A DNA stretch of 64,000 nucleotides from Bradyrhizobium semiaridum (lineage in GTDB: Bacteria; Pseudomonadota; Alphaproteobacteria; Rhizobiales; Xanthobacteraceae), in contig NZ_JAGKJJ010000014.1 of assembly GCF_020329505.1 (NCBI RefSeq), positions 83,633-147,632 of the forward strand, in the 5' to 3' direction. Positions 8,716 through 18,788 of this stretch are shown here, piece after piece. A model generated the notes under the pieces. The model had not been told where the DNA came from. It saw only the letters and a program-made list of their open reading frames with translations, and made no database searches. Every line of letters starts with the position of its first letter. Positions within the stretch are counted from its first letter, which is position 1. The translations under genes were made by a program, and so were the position numbers.

Positions 8716-9942
8716 TCACTTCTTCAGCAACGGGCAGTCGCTGGCCTCGAGCGGCTTGGCTGCGTCTTCCGGCGCGATGGTGGCGATCAGCTTGTAATAG
8801 TCCCAGGGATACTTGGACTCTTCCGGCTTCTTCACCTCGAACAGATAGGCCGGGATCAGGCGGCGGCCGTCGGCGCGCAGCGGGCCCTTGCCGAACAAGG
8901 GATCGTCGGTCGGCAGTTCCTTCATCTTGGCGACGACCTTGGCGCCGTCATGCGGATTGCCGCCGAGCGCTTCCATCGCCTTGAGATAGTGCAGCACCAT
9001 CGCGTAATTGCCGGCCTGGGTCATCGACGGCATCGGGTTCTTGCTGGCCAGTGCCGAGAAGCGCTTCGACCAGGCGCGGGTCTGGTCGTTCATGTCCCAG
9101 TAGAAGGATTCCGTGAAGGTCAGGCCGTGCGCGGTCTTCAGCCCGAGCGAATGCACGTCGTTGATGAACAGCAGCAGTGCCGCCAGCTTCTGGCCGCCGG
9201 AGACGATGCCGAACTCGGCCGCCTGTTTGATCGAGTTGGTGGTGTCGCCGCCGGCATTGGCGAGGCCGACCACCTTGGCCTTGGATGATTGCGCCTGCAG
9301 CAGGAACGAGGAGAAGTCCGCGGTGTTGATCGGATGCTTGACGCCGCCGAGCACCTTGCCGCCATTGGCGGTAACGACCGCCGAGGTGTCGCGCTCCAGC
9401 GCGTGGCCGAAGGCATAATCCGCGGTGAGGAAGAACCAGGTATCGCCGCCGGCTTTCGTCAGCGCCTTGCCGGTGCCGTTGGCCAGCATGTAGGTGTCGT
9501 AGGTATAGGACACCGTATTCGGCGTGCAGGCCTTGCCGGTGAGGTCGGCGGTGGCGGCGCCCGAATTCAAGAGGACGATGTTCTTTTCCTTGACGAGGTT
9601 GTTGACTGCGAGCGCGACGCCGGAGTTCGGCGTATCGGCGATCGCGTCGACCTTCTCGTTGTCGATCCATTGCCGGGCGATGTTGACGCCGACGTCGGGC
9701 TTGTTCTGGTGATCGCCGCTGAGGACGTCGATCTTCCAGCCCTTCTTGAGCAGGCCGGAATCCTCGACCGCCATCTTGATCGCGACCACCGAATTCGGGC
9801 CGCCGATGTCGGCATAAAGGCTCGACATGTCGTTGAGCACGCCGATCTTGACCGTCTTGTCCTGCGCGAATGCGGACGTCGAGAAGCCAAATGCAGCGCA
9901 AGCGAGCAAAGCGGCGCAGCGCCGCGCGAACGTCGTTGTCAT
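8716..9942 (-). CDS. periplasmic substrate-binding protein, branched-chain amino acid (LivK) ABC family
   Basis: From the ATG at 9942 the protein is 408 residues with a Sec signal peptide ending near residue 25 (STSAFA-QDK) and a type I periplasmic-binding fold (KIGVLNDMSSLYADIGG start, GDHQNKPDVG, FFLTADYAFGH). Such proteins capture amino acids, amides or aromatic acids for an ABC importer. No permease or ATPase gene lies next to it, so it is an orphan receptor in this window. The open frame extends 34 codons upstream, but GGAGG immediately before 9942 and the signal peptide fix the start. Bradyrhizobium has many paralogues, so the ligand cannot be assigned. Confidence 0.9.
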   Translation of the reverse strand: MTTTFARRCAALLACAAFGFSTSAFAQDKTVKIGVLNDMSSLYADIGGPNSVVAIKMAVEDSGLLKKGWKIDVLSGDHQNKPDVGVNIARQWIDNEKVDAIADTPNSGVALAVNNLVKEKNIVLLNSGAATADLTGKACTPNTVSYTYDTYMLANGTGKALTKAGGDTWFFLTADYAFGHALERDTSAVVTANGGKVLGGVKHPINTADFSSFLLQAQSSKAKVVGLANAGGDTTNSIKQAAEFGIVSGGQKLAALLLFINDVHSLGLKTAHGLTFTESFYWDMNDQTRAWSKRFSALASKNPMPSMTQAGNYAMVLHYLKAMEALGGNPHDGAKVVAKMKELPTDDPLFGKGPLRADGRRLIPAYLFEVKKPEESKYPWDYYKLIATIAPEDAAKPLEASDCPLLKK

Positions 9943-10092
9943 GAAAATTCCCTCCACTGTCAAAAAACCCGGACAGCCCTCTTGCGGAGCCTTTTTTGCC
10001 GGACGCTCGAGTTCCCGCTTAGCCTTTCCTTCGGCCAGCGGCAATCCGTCTAAAGCCGGATGACCTGCGTCGAAGCGTCATCCGGGTGCCGA

Positions 10093-11214
10093 TTATTTGA
10101 GCGCATCCGAGGTCAGCCTGAACTTCTGGATACGCTTTCCGGTATCGACCTCGGCGGTATAGACGTTGCCCTTGGCATCGACTGCCAGCGCATGCACCCA
10201 GTGGAATTGCCCGGCATTGCGGCCGTTGCGGCCAAAGCTGCCGACCACGGTGCCGTCGTCGCGTCTGATGATGCGGATCTCGTTGTTCTCGCCATCGGCG
10301 CTGAGCAGATAGGTCTGCTGCGGATCTGGCCACAGCGCGATGTCCCAGACCGCGCCGTTGCCGAGCGTGTTTTTCTCGAAGAAGAACTCTTTCACAAAGC
10401 TGCCGTCCTTCTTGAACACCTGGATACGGTTGTTGATGCGGTCGCAGACATAGACCAGCCCGTCATGGGCGATCTTCACGCAATGCACGGGATTGGCGAA
10501 CTGCTGCGACACTGGCGCCTTGGGGTCATAGGGCGGCTGCTTGTCGTCGTCCGGCTTGTTGCCATAGGCGCCCCAGTGCCGCTTGTAGACGCCCGTCGTG
10601 GCGTCGAACACGATGACACGGCGGTTGCCGTAGCCGTCGGCGACGTAGATTTCGTTGGCCGCCTTGTCGATCGCGGTCTCCGCAGGCTTGCCGAGCTGCG
10701 TCGTGTCGTTCGAGCCCTTGCTCGGCGCGATCGTGCCGATCTGCGACACGAACTTGCCGTCGAGCGTGAACTTCAGGATCGCATTGTCATTGTCGGCATT
10801 GCCGCCGATCCAGACGAAGCCGCGTTCGTCGACCTCGATGCCATGCTCGCGGCCGACCCATTGATAGCCGTCGCCGGGGCCGCCCCAGGCGCGCAGCAGA
10901 TTGCCGTCGGCGTCGAATTCGAGCACCGGCGGCGCGGAGACGCAGCATTTGGAGCGCGGCGGATTGAGCGCTGCGCCTTTCTCATCATCGGTCAGCGAAC
11001 GCGGCCGATGGATGATCCAGACATGGCCTTGCCAGTCCATCGTGATGCCGCCGACCTGGCCGAGGATCCAGTTGTTCGGCAGCGGTTTTGGCCACGACGC
11101 ATCGACGGCGAAGGTCGGGATTTCGGCGGCGGCAGCGGGTGGAGCGAAGAGCGCCAACGCGGAGAAAATCAACCCGGACAGAGTGGAGCGCGCGCGATTG
11201 AAATTCGGCGTCAT
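10093..11214 (-). CDS. secreted NHL-repeat six-bladed beta-propeller protein
   Basis: The 373-residue protein has an N-terminal signal peptide (LIFSALALFAPPAAAA, cleavage near residue 30) and a series of beta-propeller blades recognisable from repeats such as DWQGHVWIIHRP, DERGFVWIGGN, NEIYVADGYGNRRV, GLVYVCDRINNRIQVF and GNVYTAEVDTGKRIQKF. These are NHL-type repeats, also seen in peptidyl-alpha-hydroxyglycine amidating-lyase-like proteins. It is probably periplasmic. The function is unknown; a lactonase, lyase or ligand-binding role is possible. It is separated by about 150 bases from the adjacent binding-protein gene and could be co-transcribed with it. Length is usual for the family. Confidence 0.82.
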   Translation of the reverse strand: MTPNFNRARSTLSGLIFSALALFAPPAAAAEIPTFAVDASWPKPLPNNWILGQVGGITMDWQGHVWIIHRPRSLTDDEKGAALNPPRSKCCVSAPPVLEFDADGNLLRAWGGPGDGYQWVGREHGIEVDERGFVWIGGNADNDNAILKFTLDGKFVSQIGTIAPSKGSNDTTQLGKPAETAIDKAANEIYVADGYGNRRVIVFDATTGVYKRHWGAYGNKPDDDKQPPYDPKAPVSQQFANPVHCVKIAHDGLVYVCDRINNRIQVFKKDGSFVKEFFFEKNTLGNGAVWDIALWPDPQQTYLLSADGENNEIRIIRRDDGTVVGSFGRNGRNAGQFHWVHALAVDAKGNVYTAEVDTGKRIQKFRLTSDALK

Positions 11215-11332
11215 GGTGCCTCCCGTGATTTTTCTTGGCGGTTGTCCCGCTTGGAAGCGCAGTCAATCGTGCAAAGTGGGCGAAGTCAATTGCGTGAGAG
11301 AGCCAAAGCTGACGCGTCAAATGAAGTCGTTA

Positions 11333-11445
11333 TCGCCCGGCTTGACCGGGCGATCCAGTAGCCGCGGTCTATCGATTCAATCGCGGGCGCCGCGGCGTAC
11401 CGGATCCCCGCTTTCGCGGCGACGACGACCGAGGGCGTGGTGCGC
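11333..11445. repeat. mosaic dispersed repeat between the NHL and SDR genes
   Basis: TCGCCCGG (11333-11340) pairs with CCGGGCGA (11346-11353) to make a tight hairpin, and a second motif, CCCGCTTTCGCGGCGACGA, follows about 50 bases later. These are typical components of composite Bradyrhizobium intergenic repeats. The 238-base gap 11215-11452 contains no other feature that I can support. Confidence 0.55.
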
Positions 11446-11452
11446 CCGACGA

Positions 11453-12193
11453 TCACACGGGCGGCTGGAAATTCCGCAGCAGGCGCGCTTTGTAGTCGTA
11501 GAGTTTGCCGGTCTCGGTCCAGTCCGGTTTGCACATCGGCACGATGTACTCGGCGGCCATGTTCGGCGTATCCAGCGTCATCGGGTCTTCGCCGGGAAAC
11601 ACCTGCGCGCGCATCCTTGTGCGGATCGGGCCGGGGCTGAACAGGTTGACGCGCAGCGCCGTGTTGGCGGTCTCGTTGGCCCAGGAGCGCACCAGCGCCT
11701 CCAGCGCGGCCTTCGAGGTGGCGTAGGGGCCGAGATAGGCGTTGGCCTTGTGCGCGACGCCCGAGGTCACGAACACCGCGCGGCCGGCATCGGACTGCCG
11801 CAGCAGCGGGTCCATGCAGCGGATCAGCTGGAAGTTGGCGGTGACGTTGATCGCCATCACGTCGTTCCACGGCTTCAGCTCGATATGGCCGAGTGGCGAA
11901 GAGGGGCCGGCGGTGCCAGCATTGCCGACGAGGATGTCGAGCTTGCCGTGGCGCTCATGCAGCGCCGCGCCGAGCCGAGCGATGCCCTCGTAGTCGGTCA
12001 GGGTGAGCGGCACCAGTGTTGCGCTGCCGCCGTCCTTGCGGATCTCGTCGTCGAGCTCCTCCAGCCCCCCTTGCGTGCGCGCCACCGCGACGACATGCGC
12101 GCCGGCCTTGGCCAGTGCGACCGCGGTCGCATAGCCGATGCCGCGCGAGGCGCCGGTCACGAGGGCGATACGGGAGGCAAGGAGTTTTGTCAT
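11453..12193 (-). CDS. SDR-family NAD(P)-dependent oxidoreductase
   Basis: A 246-residue classical short-chain dehydrogenase/reductase. The Rossmann glycine motif TGASRGIG is at residues 13-20, NAG at 91-93, and the catalytic triad reads S144, Y157 and K161 (YATSK). These enzymes oxidise or reduce alcohols or ketones with NAD(P)H in the cytoplasm. Substrate specificity cannot be read. The C-terminal end KARLLRNFQPPV and the position directly downstream of purF, on the same strand, fit a conserved alphaproteobacterial neighbour, but a palindromic repeat pair separates them. The family is certain; the role is unknown. Confidence 0.9.
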   Translation of the reverse strand: MTKLLASRIALVTGASRGIGYATAVALAKAGAHVVAVARTQGGLEELDDEIRKDGGSATLVPLTLTDYEGIARLGAALHERHGKLDILVGNAGTAGPSSPLGHIELKPWNDVMAINVTANFQLIRCMDPLLRQSDAGRAVFVTSGVAHKANAYLGPYATSKAALEALVRSWANETANTALRVNLFSPGPIRTRMRAQVFPGEDPMTLDTPNMAAEYIVPMCKPDWTETGKLYDYKARLLRNFQPPV

Positions 12194-12210
12194 AGCGGGA
12201 CCCTAGCAAT

Positions 12211-12337
12211 CGTCGTCCCTGCGAAAGCAGGGACCCATACGCCGCGGCGGCCGTGATGTGCAGAGCTGTTCGTAACCGATACCGCCCGAAAAAAACGAGG
12301 GTCGGTGGCTATGGGTCCCTGCTTTCGCAGGGACGAC
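12211..12337. repeat. inverted pair of palindromic repeats between SDR and purF
   Basis: Two copies of the same element face each other. The copy at 12211-12239 contains GTCCCTGCGAAAGCAGGGAC, itself a hairpin, and its reverse-complement copy lies at 12310-12337. Together they bracket about 70 bases. This is a repeated-element pair, not a gene. It could form a large cruciform or act as a transcription end downstream of purF. Confidence 0.7.
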
Positions 12338-12350
12338 AGCGGTGAAGACC

Positions 12351-13919
<1,569 letters not shown>

Positions 13920-13944
13920 CGCCTCTCGTGAGGGGCCAAATACG

Positions 13945-14580
13945 TCATCGGCCCGCGGGTTTCTCGATCAGCTTTTTCAAGCCGTCACGCGCAGGTTTGC
14001 TATAGCCATCGCCGGACGCCGGCGTCGCCTGATCGCTGGTATCGGCGGCGGAATCGTCGTCCGGCTTATTCTTCTTGAACTTCTTTAAGATGGTGTTCTC
14101 GGGGTCGTCAGGCAAGAGCGACATCAGCCAATCCCCGGTTCCCTGCAGCACCACGCGGGACTTCGCCCCGGTGACCCAATCAGGCCGCTGCTTGTCCGGA
14201 ACCAGCCAGGTGAAGAACATGAACGCCACGACCACGATCAGGAGGCCTCGGGCGAGGCCGAACAGGAAGCCCAGCGTGCGGTCGAGCGCGCCGATCCGCG
14301 AATCCAGGATCATGTCCGAGATCCGCACCGTAATGATGGAGACCACGATCAGCGTGCCGATGAACACGCCGGCCACCACGACCACGGCCGCGACCGTGTC
14401 GTTGTTGAAATAGGTCTTGGCGGTCGGCAGCAGCTTCGAGAACGCGTACAGCGTGACCAGCGCCGCGGCACCCCAGGCCGCGATCGACAGGATCTCGCGC
14501 ATGAAGCCGCGCACCATGGCGAGCAGTCCCGAGATCAGCATGACCCCGAGCAGGACGAGATCGAGTATCGTTATCGGCAT
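13945..14580 (-). CDS. cvpA: CvpA family membrane protein
   Basis: A 211-residue inner-membrane protein with four hydrophobic segments within the first 130 residues (for example ITILDLVLLGVMLISGLLA and TVAAVVVVAGVFIGTLIVVSI). A soluble Asp/Ser/Pro-rich tail follows. This is the CvpA (colicin V production) layout. The family is linked to envelope homeostasis and, in enterobacteria, to colicin V export; its exact biochemical role is not known. The stop lies 25 bases before purF, so it is probably the first gene of a cvpA-purF operon. Family length is usual, although the hydrophilic tail is long. Confidence 0.9.
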   Translation of the reverse strand: MPITILDLVLLGVMLISGLLAMVRGFMREILSIAAWGAAALVTLYAFSKLLPTAKTYFNNDTVAAVVVVAGVFIGTLIVVSIITVRISDMILDSRIGALDRTLGFLFGLARGLLIVVVAFMFFTWLVPDKQRPDWVTGAKSRVVLQGTGDWLMSLLPDDPENTILKKFKKNKPDDDSAADTSDQATPASGDGYSKPARDGLKKLIEKPAGR

Positions 14581-14751
14581 CGGCTGGTCAGGTCCGCTGG
14601 TACGTTTCGGTACGCTGTTTTGAACTCTCGCGAATCGGCGTGTCGGTGCCGTCCAAACTGAGGCGCATCGGGGGCATCCGGCAAGGCCGGAGCGCCGCCT
14701 GTCCCGCGCGGCGGATGTATAGCTGTGGGGGCAGGGCGCGTCACGCCCGCT

Positions 14752-16251
14752 TTAGCCGATATCGCGACGGAATCGGGCCGGTGTGGCATTTTTCTCAGCC
14801 GGATCAGCACTCCCGGCGCCTGGGTCGCCTCGTGGTGTACCCGGGTCGGCCCTAGCCGTACCCCGGTTGCCGCGCGGTGTGCCGCGTGCGGCGATTTCGG
14901 CGACCAGCGTGGCCAGGTTGCCGATACTGTTGAGGGCAAGGCCGGCATCGCCGCCGGGCTCGCCGCGCGCCGATTCGGGCAGGATGGCGCGGCCGAAACC
15001 AAGCTTGGTGGCCTCCTTGAGCCGCGCCGGGGTCTGCGCCACCGGCCGGATCGCGCCGGACAGCGAGATCTCGCCGAAATAGACCGCATCCGTCGGCAGC
15101 GGTGCATTGACCAGCGAGGACACCAGCGCGGCGGCCGCCGCCATGTCCGCGGCCGGCTCCTGGATACGCAGGCCACCGGCGACGTTCAGATAGACGTCGT
15201 GCCCGGACAGCTTGACCCCGCAATGCGCCTCGAGCACCGCCAGCACCATCGACAGCCGGCTCGGGTCCCAGCCGACCACGGCGCGGCGCGGGGTGCCGAG
15301 CGAGGTCGGCGCCACCAGCGCCTGCAGCTCGACCAGCACCGGGCGGGTGCCCTCGATGCCGGCGAACACGGCCGTGCCTGGGCTGCCGAGGTCGCGCTCG
15401 GACAGGAACAGTTCCGAGGGGTTGGTGACCTCGCGCAGGCCGAGCCCGGTCATCTCGAACACGCCGATCTCGTCGGTCGCGCCGAAGCGGTTCTTGGCCG
15501 AGCGCAGGATGCGGAACTGCTGCGAGCCTTCGCCCTCGAACGACAGCACCGCGTCGACCATGTGCTCGACGACGCGGGGGCCGGCGATCTGGCCGTCCTT
15601 GGTCACATGCCCGACCAGGATGATGGTTGCCCCGGTCTTCTTGGCAAAGCGAATCAGCGCCTGCGCCGAGGCGCGGACCTGGGTAACGGTGCCGGGCGCG
15701 GACTCGACGGTGTCGGTCCACATGGTCTGGATCGAATCGATCACGATCAGTCGCGGCACCGCGCCTTCCGACAGCGTCGAGACGATGTCCTCGACCGACG
15801 TTTCGGACGCCAGTTGCACCGGCGCGTCGGCAAGGCCGAGCCGCTCGGCCCGCAACCGCACCTGCGCCACCGCCTCTTCGCCGGAGATATAGACCGCGCG
15901 GTGGCCGGCCCGCGCCATCATGCTGGTGGCCTGGGTCAGCAGCGTCGACTTGCCGATGCCGGGATCGCCGCCGACCAGGAGGACCGAGCCGCGCACGAAG
16001 CCGCCGCCGGTGACGCGGTCGAACTCGGCCATCCCGGACGACAGCCGCGGCGCGCCCTGGGTCTTGCCCGACAGCGACTCCAGCGCGAACGTCCGCCCCT
16101 TGCGCTTGCTGCGGATCGAGACCGGCACCGAGCCCGAGGTGTCTTCCTCGGCCAGCGTGTTCCACTCGCCGCAGGACTCGCATTTGCCCTGCCAGCGATT
16201 ATACGCCGCGCCGCAATTCTGACAGACGAAGGAAAGGGTCGACTTGGCCAT
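14752..16251 (-). CDS. radA: DNA repair protein RadA (Sms), with an unusual Arg/Gly/Pro tail
   Basis: RadA is a RecA-like ATPase and helicase that promotes branch migration in recombination. The zinc finger cysteines are C10, C13, C24 and C27, Walker A is GDPGIGKST at 95-103, and the RadA-specific KNRFG motif appears later, followed by the Lon-like domain (SGHDVYLNVAGG onward). The protein is 499 residues, longer than the roughly 455 typical. The last 45 or so residues form a degenerate Gly/Arg/Pro/Asp repeat (TPRG, DPGTPRGDPG) not found in E. coli RadA. The gene precedes cvpA and purF in the same direction, a conserved alphaproteobacterial order. The 171-base gap to cvpA holds no gene. Confidence 0.96.
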   Translation of the reverse strand: MAKSTLSFVCQNCGAAYNRWQGKCESCGEWNTLAEEDTSGSVPVSIRSKRKGRTFALESLSGKTQGAPRLSSGMAEFDRVTGGGFVRGSVLLVGGDPGIGKSTLLTQATSMMARAGHRAVYISGEEAVAQVRLRAERLGLADAPVQLASETSVEDIVSTLSEGAVPRLIVIDSIQTMWTDTVESAPGTVTQVRASAQALIRFAKKTGATIILVGHVTKDGQIAGPRVVEHMVDAVLSFEGEGSQQFRILRSAKNRFGATDEIGVFEMTGLGLREVTNPSELFLSERDLGSPGTAVFAGIEGTRPVLVELQALVAPTSLGTPRRAVVGWDPSRLSMVLAVLEAHCGVKLSGHDVYLNVAGGLRIQEPAADMAAAAALVSSLVNAPLPTDAVYFGEISLSGAIRPVAQTPARLKEATKLGFGRAILPESARGEPGGDAGLALNSIGNLATLVAEIAARGTPRGNRGTARADPGTPRGDPGAGSADPAEKNATPARFRRDIG

Positions 16252-16296
16252 GGAGAATCCTGCCTCGCCCGTGCTTAACGCCTGCGCACCGGCTTG

Positions 16297-17014
16297 TCAG
16301 GACATTTCCGCGGCGACCCGCTGCATGTCACGTCTGATGGCGTCGAAATCGCCACCCGCCGAGATCGCGCGTGCAGCAAAATGGACCGTGCCCGGACCGT
16401 CAGCGCGAAAATGCCCGCGTGCCCGCCGGCCATCGCGGCTTGTCGCCCACCGGGCTTGCGCCGATCTCCCATCCGACGCCGCCCCAAATGGCGTCGACGA
16501 CGCCGAGCTCTCCTGCGGCATCGCGGACATAGAAGATATTCGGCGTGGCGCCGGTCCGCAGCGCGCCGCTGCTCCCGCTGGGCTGCCGCTGCAGCAGGCA
16601 CCAGACATCGGCCAGCCGGGTCTCGTGGCTTTGGCCGAGTTTCGCGAGAATGTCGCGGTCGCTTGCGGCGGTGTCCAGCACATAGGATTGCAACGAAACG
16701 TCGCCGACATCGTCCTCGATCTTGCCCACGAACCGGCGTGCGAACGTCGCGCCGAGCCAGGAAATCCTCACCGTCGCACTCGACGAGATGTCTTCCTTGA
16801 AATGGTCGCGCGCGGTGAACTTTTCAGATCGCGAGATCGCCGACGTCGAAGACGGATCGGACGGTTCCTCAGCCGTCGGGCGCAGCGAACATCCGATGCG
16901 TTCAGCGGAAACGACCGAATCCGGTGTGCCCGCTGTCGTGCTTTCAGCAGCAGATCCGAGGCTCGTTGTGGCTATCAGGAGTACCAACGACAGGTTGAGT
17001 CTTGGCCTGGCCAT
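16297..17014 (-). pseudogene. secreted protein of unknown function, apparently frameshifted near its C-terminus
   Basis: An ATG at 17014 with an upstream AAGGA opens a 204-residue reading frame with a signal peptide (LSLVLLIATTSLGSAAES) that stops at 16400. In the next frame a continuation with normal composition, from roughly GHFRADGPGTVHFAARA to DMQRVAAEMS, runs on to a stop at 16297. Joining them by one inserted or deleted base at about 16405-16425 gives a protein of about 239 residues. The interrupted reading may be a true mutation or a sequencing error. The protein has a few Cys and no motif I recognise. Confidence 0.6.
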
Positions 17015-17219
17015 CTTGTTGTTGTCCTTGAATCCGCGTTGTCAGCGGAGACAAGGTAAACCGCATCGTGCAGATGTAAATCAAAGAACCGGTTTCTGGT
17101 TAAGGATAAAAAGTAAGATCAACTGCGATGCAGATTTGAATCAATTGCGATGGAATAAATCTCGTCGCCTTCCGCTCTCGTCGCGTGCTGTGTGTTGCGG
17201 TGAGCAAGCTGCGCGGCGC

Positions 17220-17342
17220 TAAAGCGCGATGAGATTTGGTTGAATCATCATCGCGCTTGAGCTCTTTGTTTGAGCATGATCTTTTCGGAAAGCGCTTCGC
17301 ACTTTTCCGGATCATGCTTTCGCACTTTTCCGGATCATGCTT
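17220..17342. repeat. dispersed palindromic repeats, including a perfect 23-bp tandem duplication
   Basis: The first hairpin pairs AAGCGCGATGA (near 17222) with TCATCGCGCTT (near 17248). A second begins GAGCATGAT at 17272 and returns with ATCATGCTT. Its right arm has been duplicated exactly: 17297-17319 and 17320-17342 are identical 23-base units starting TCGCACTTTTCC. The combination is recognisable as a Bradyrhizobium-type intergenic repeat. The preceding 17015-17219 is a spacer in which I see no gene. Confidence 0.75.
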
Positions 17343-17617
17343 TAGATGCGCGAGATCAACAGCGGCGATGTCTCGCGCGGCGTATCGCTTGCCGGCAGCG
17401 CCCGGCAGCATCGCGCTTGCGCGCGCAGCGGATCGCTCCAGTTCCAGCGCACGCGCCAGGACGGGTTGTGCGCGTAGGCCGGAACCCGCCAAACCCAGAT
17501 GGTCTCGTAGACGCTGTCGCCGAGGTGTTCGACGTCGGGCTCCGCGGTCGGCCACAATGCCGAGCCGGCGAGCGCGACCGTCAAGGTTATCGCAACTGTG
17601 ACAATCATTTTGCGCAT
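17342..17617 (-). CDS. small secreted protein of unknown function
   Basis: An ATG at 17617 opens 91 residues with a clear signal peptide (MRKMIVTVAITLTVALAGSALW) and then a Trp-rich mature part (YETIWVWRVPAYAHNPSWRVRWNW). An AAGGCAGG ribosome-binding site precedes it. The frame upstream of this ATG extends further but lacks a start with a signal sequence. The last residues run into the palindromic repeat at 17320-17342, so the C-terminus may be repeat-derived. No family is recognised. Codon use is moderately biased, so coding is probable, not certain. Confidence 0.5.
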   Translation of the reverse strand: MRKMIVTVAITLTVALAGSALWPTAEPDVEHLGDSVYETIWVWRVPAYAHNPSWRVRWNWSDPLRAQARCCRALPASDTPRETSPLLISRI

Positions 17618-17908
17618 CACGCGCCTGCCTTTCCTGCCGTTCGACGGGCTGATCGCCCGCGACGTCCAATGCTTCTCGCGGTGCTCGAATGACGCAGCTT
17701 GGGGGCACGACAATATTGCCGTGACGTAAGGCACCGGCCCGAACAAATGTCCTTCTTCCGCAACGATCGAACGCAAGTAATATGGCCGTCATAATCGCAA
17801 CGCGCGGTGCAGGCAATCCGGCAAACAACGTGCTGCAAGACTCTTTCGCGCTTTTTCCAGGGCGCAGAAAGCCAAGCCCGTAGAACTACGTCGTGGATTG
17901 TGCGGCCT

Positions 17909-18634
17909 TCAATGCACGGCGGCCGACCACAGCAGCGCCGTGCCGGCGGCAAGCATGATGCCGTCCATGATCAGGCGAAAGGATTCGGGCCTGAGCTGCA
18001 GCACGAAGCGCTTTGCGACGAAAGCTCCTGCCATCAGCGACGAGCCGGCGATCAGGCCCTTGAGCGCGACGTCTGACGTCAGCGCGCCGAAGCGTTCGAA
18101 CGTCACCGACTTGCTGACATAGAGCCCGAGCGAGCTCGCCGCTTCGGTGGCGAGGAATGCGCCTTTGGAAAGGCCATAGAACAGGAACAGCGGCACGCTG
18201 AGCGGGCCGGTCGAGGCCACGATGCCGGTGAGGTAGCCGATCAGGGCGCCGCCGATCATCAGGTGCCAGAGATTGGCTTTCAGCCTGTGGTGCGCGAGCC
18301 AGTGCCGCACCGGCACCATCGCGATCAGGAAGATGCCGATTGCGATGTCGACCGCATGCGAGGGCAGGGCCAGCAGCGTGCGCGCGCCGAGCGCGGCTGC
18401 CGGAATGCCGGTGATGGAATAGGCGGCGCAGGCACGCCAGTCGACATCGCGCCACCAGGCCATGATGCGCGACAGATTGGCCATCACCGCGGCGACCGCC
18501 ATGATCGGCACCGCCTGCTTCGGTCCGAACTGATAGACCAGCACCGGCATCAGCATGATCGACGAGCCGGTGCCGACGATGCCGGAAATGGTGCCTGCGA
18601 CCAGGCCGACCATGAGGACGAAGACGTAGCCCAC
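17909..18634 (-). CDS. sulfite exporter TauE/SafE family membrane protein
   Basis: From the GTG at 18634 the protein is 241 residues with about eight hydrophobic helices. The glycine-rich N-terminal loop GLVAGTISGIVGTGSS is the hallmark of the TauE/SafE (DUF81) permease family, and a matching second-half glycine loop GYLTGIVASTGPLSVPL is present. These proteins move sulfite, sulfoacetate or other organic anions across the inner membrane; the substrate here is unknown. GGGAG lies about 10 bases before the GTG. The longer frame to 18829 is Cys/Arg-rich, overlaps the neighbouring gene and is rejected. Confidence 0.85.
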   Translation of the reverse strand: MGYVFVLMVGLVAGTISGIVGTGSSIMLMPVLVYQFGPKQAVPIMAVAAVMANLSRIMAWWRDVDWRACAAYSITGIPAAALGARTLLALPSHAVDIAIGIFLIAMVPVRHWLAHHRLKANLWHLMIGGALIGYLTGIVASTGPLSVPLFLFYGLSKGAFLATEAASSLGLYVSKSVTFERFGALTSDVALKGLIAGSSLMAGAFVAKRFVLQLRPESFRLIMDGIMLAAGTALLWSAAVH

Positions 18635-18788
18635 AGCGATCTGCTCCCGGCCTGATTCCCTTGGGGGCGCGGAGTTTGGTCCTCGTGGCGGGCGCGTCAA
18701 CCGGCCGCAGCATGTTCCGCTGCGGCGTGACTCACCAGCAATGCAGCAAATCCAGTGTCGCAGACCGGGACAACGAGTGGCTGGGCAA

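Noticed and set aside
7157..8797. 546-codon plus-strand frame overlapping the MFS gene
   Set aside because: It is the +1 shadow of the transporter, rich in Arg and Ala, with no hydrophobic helices.
17100..17828. 242-codon minus-strand frame overlapping the small secreted protein
   Set aside because: Arg-rich shadow composition with no signal or motif, and it crosses the palindromic repeat at 17220-17342.
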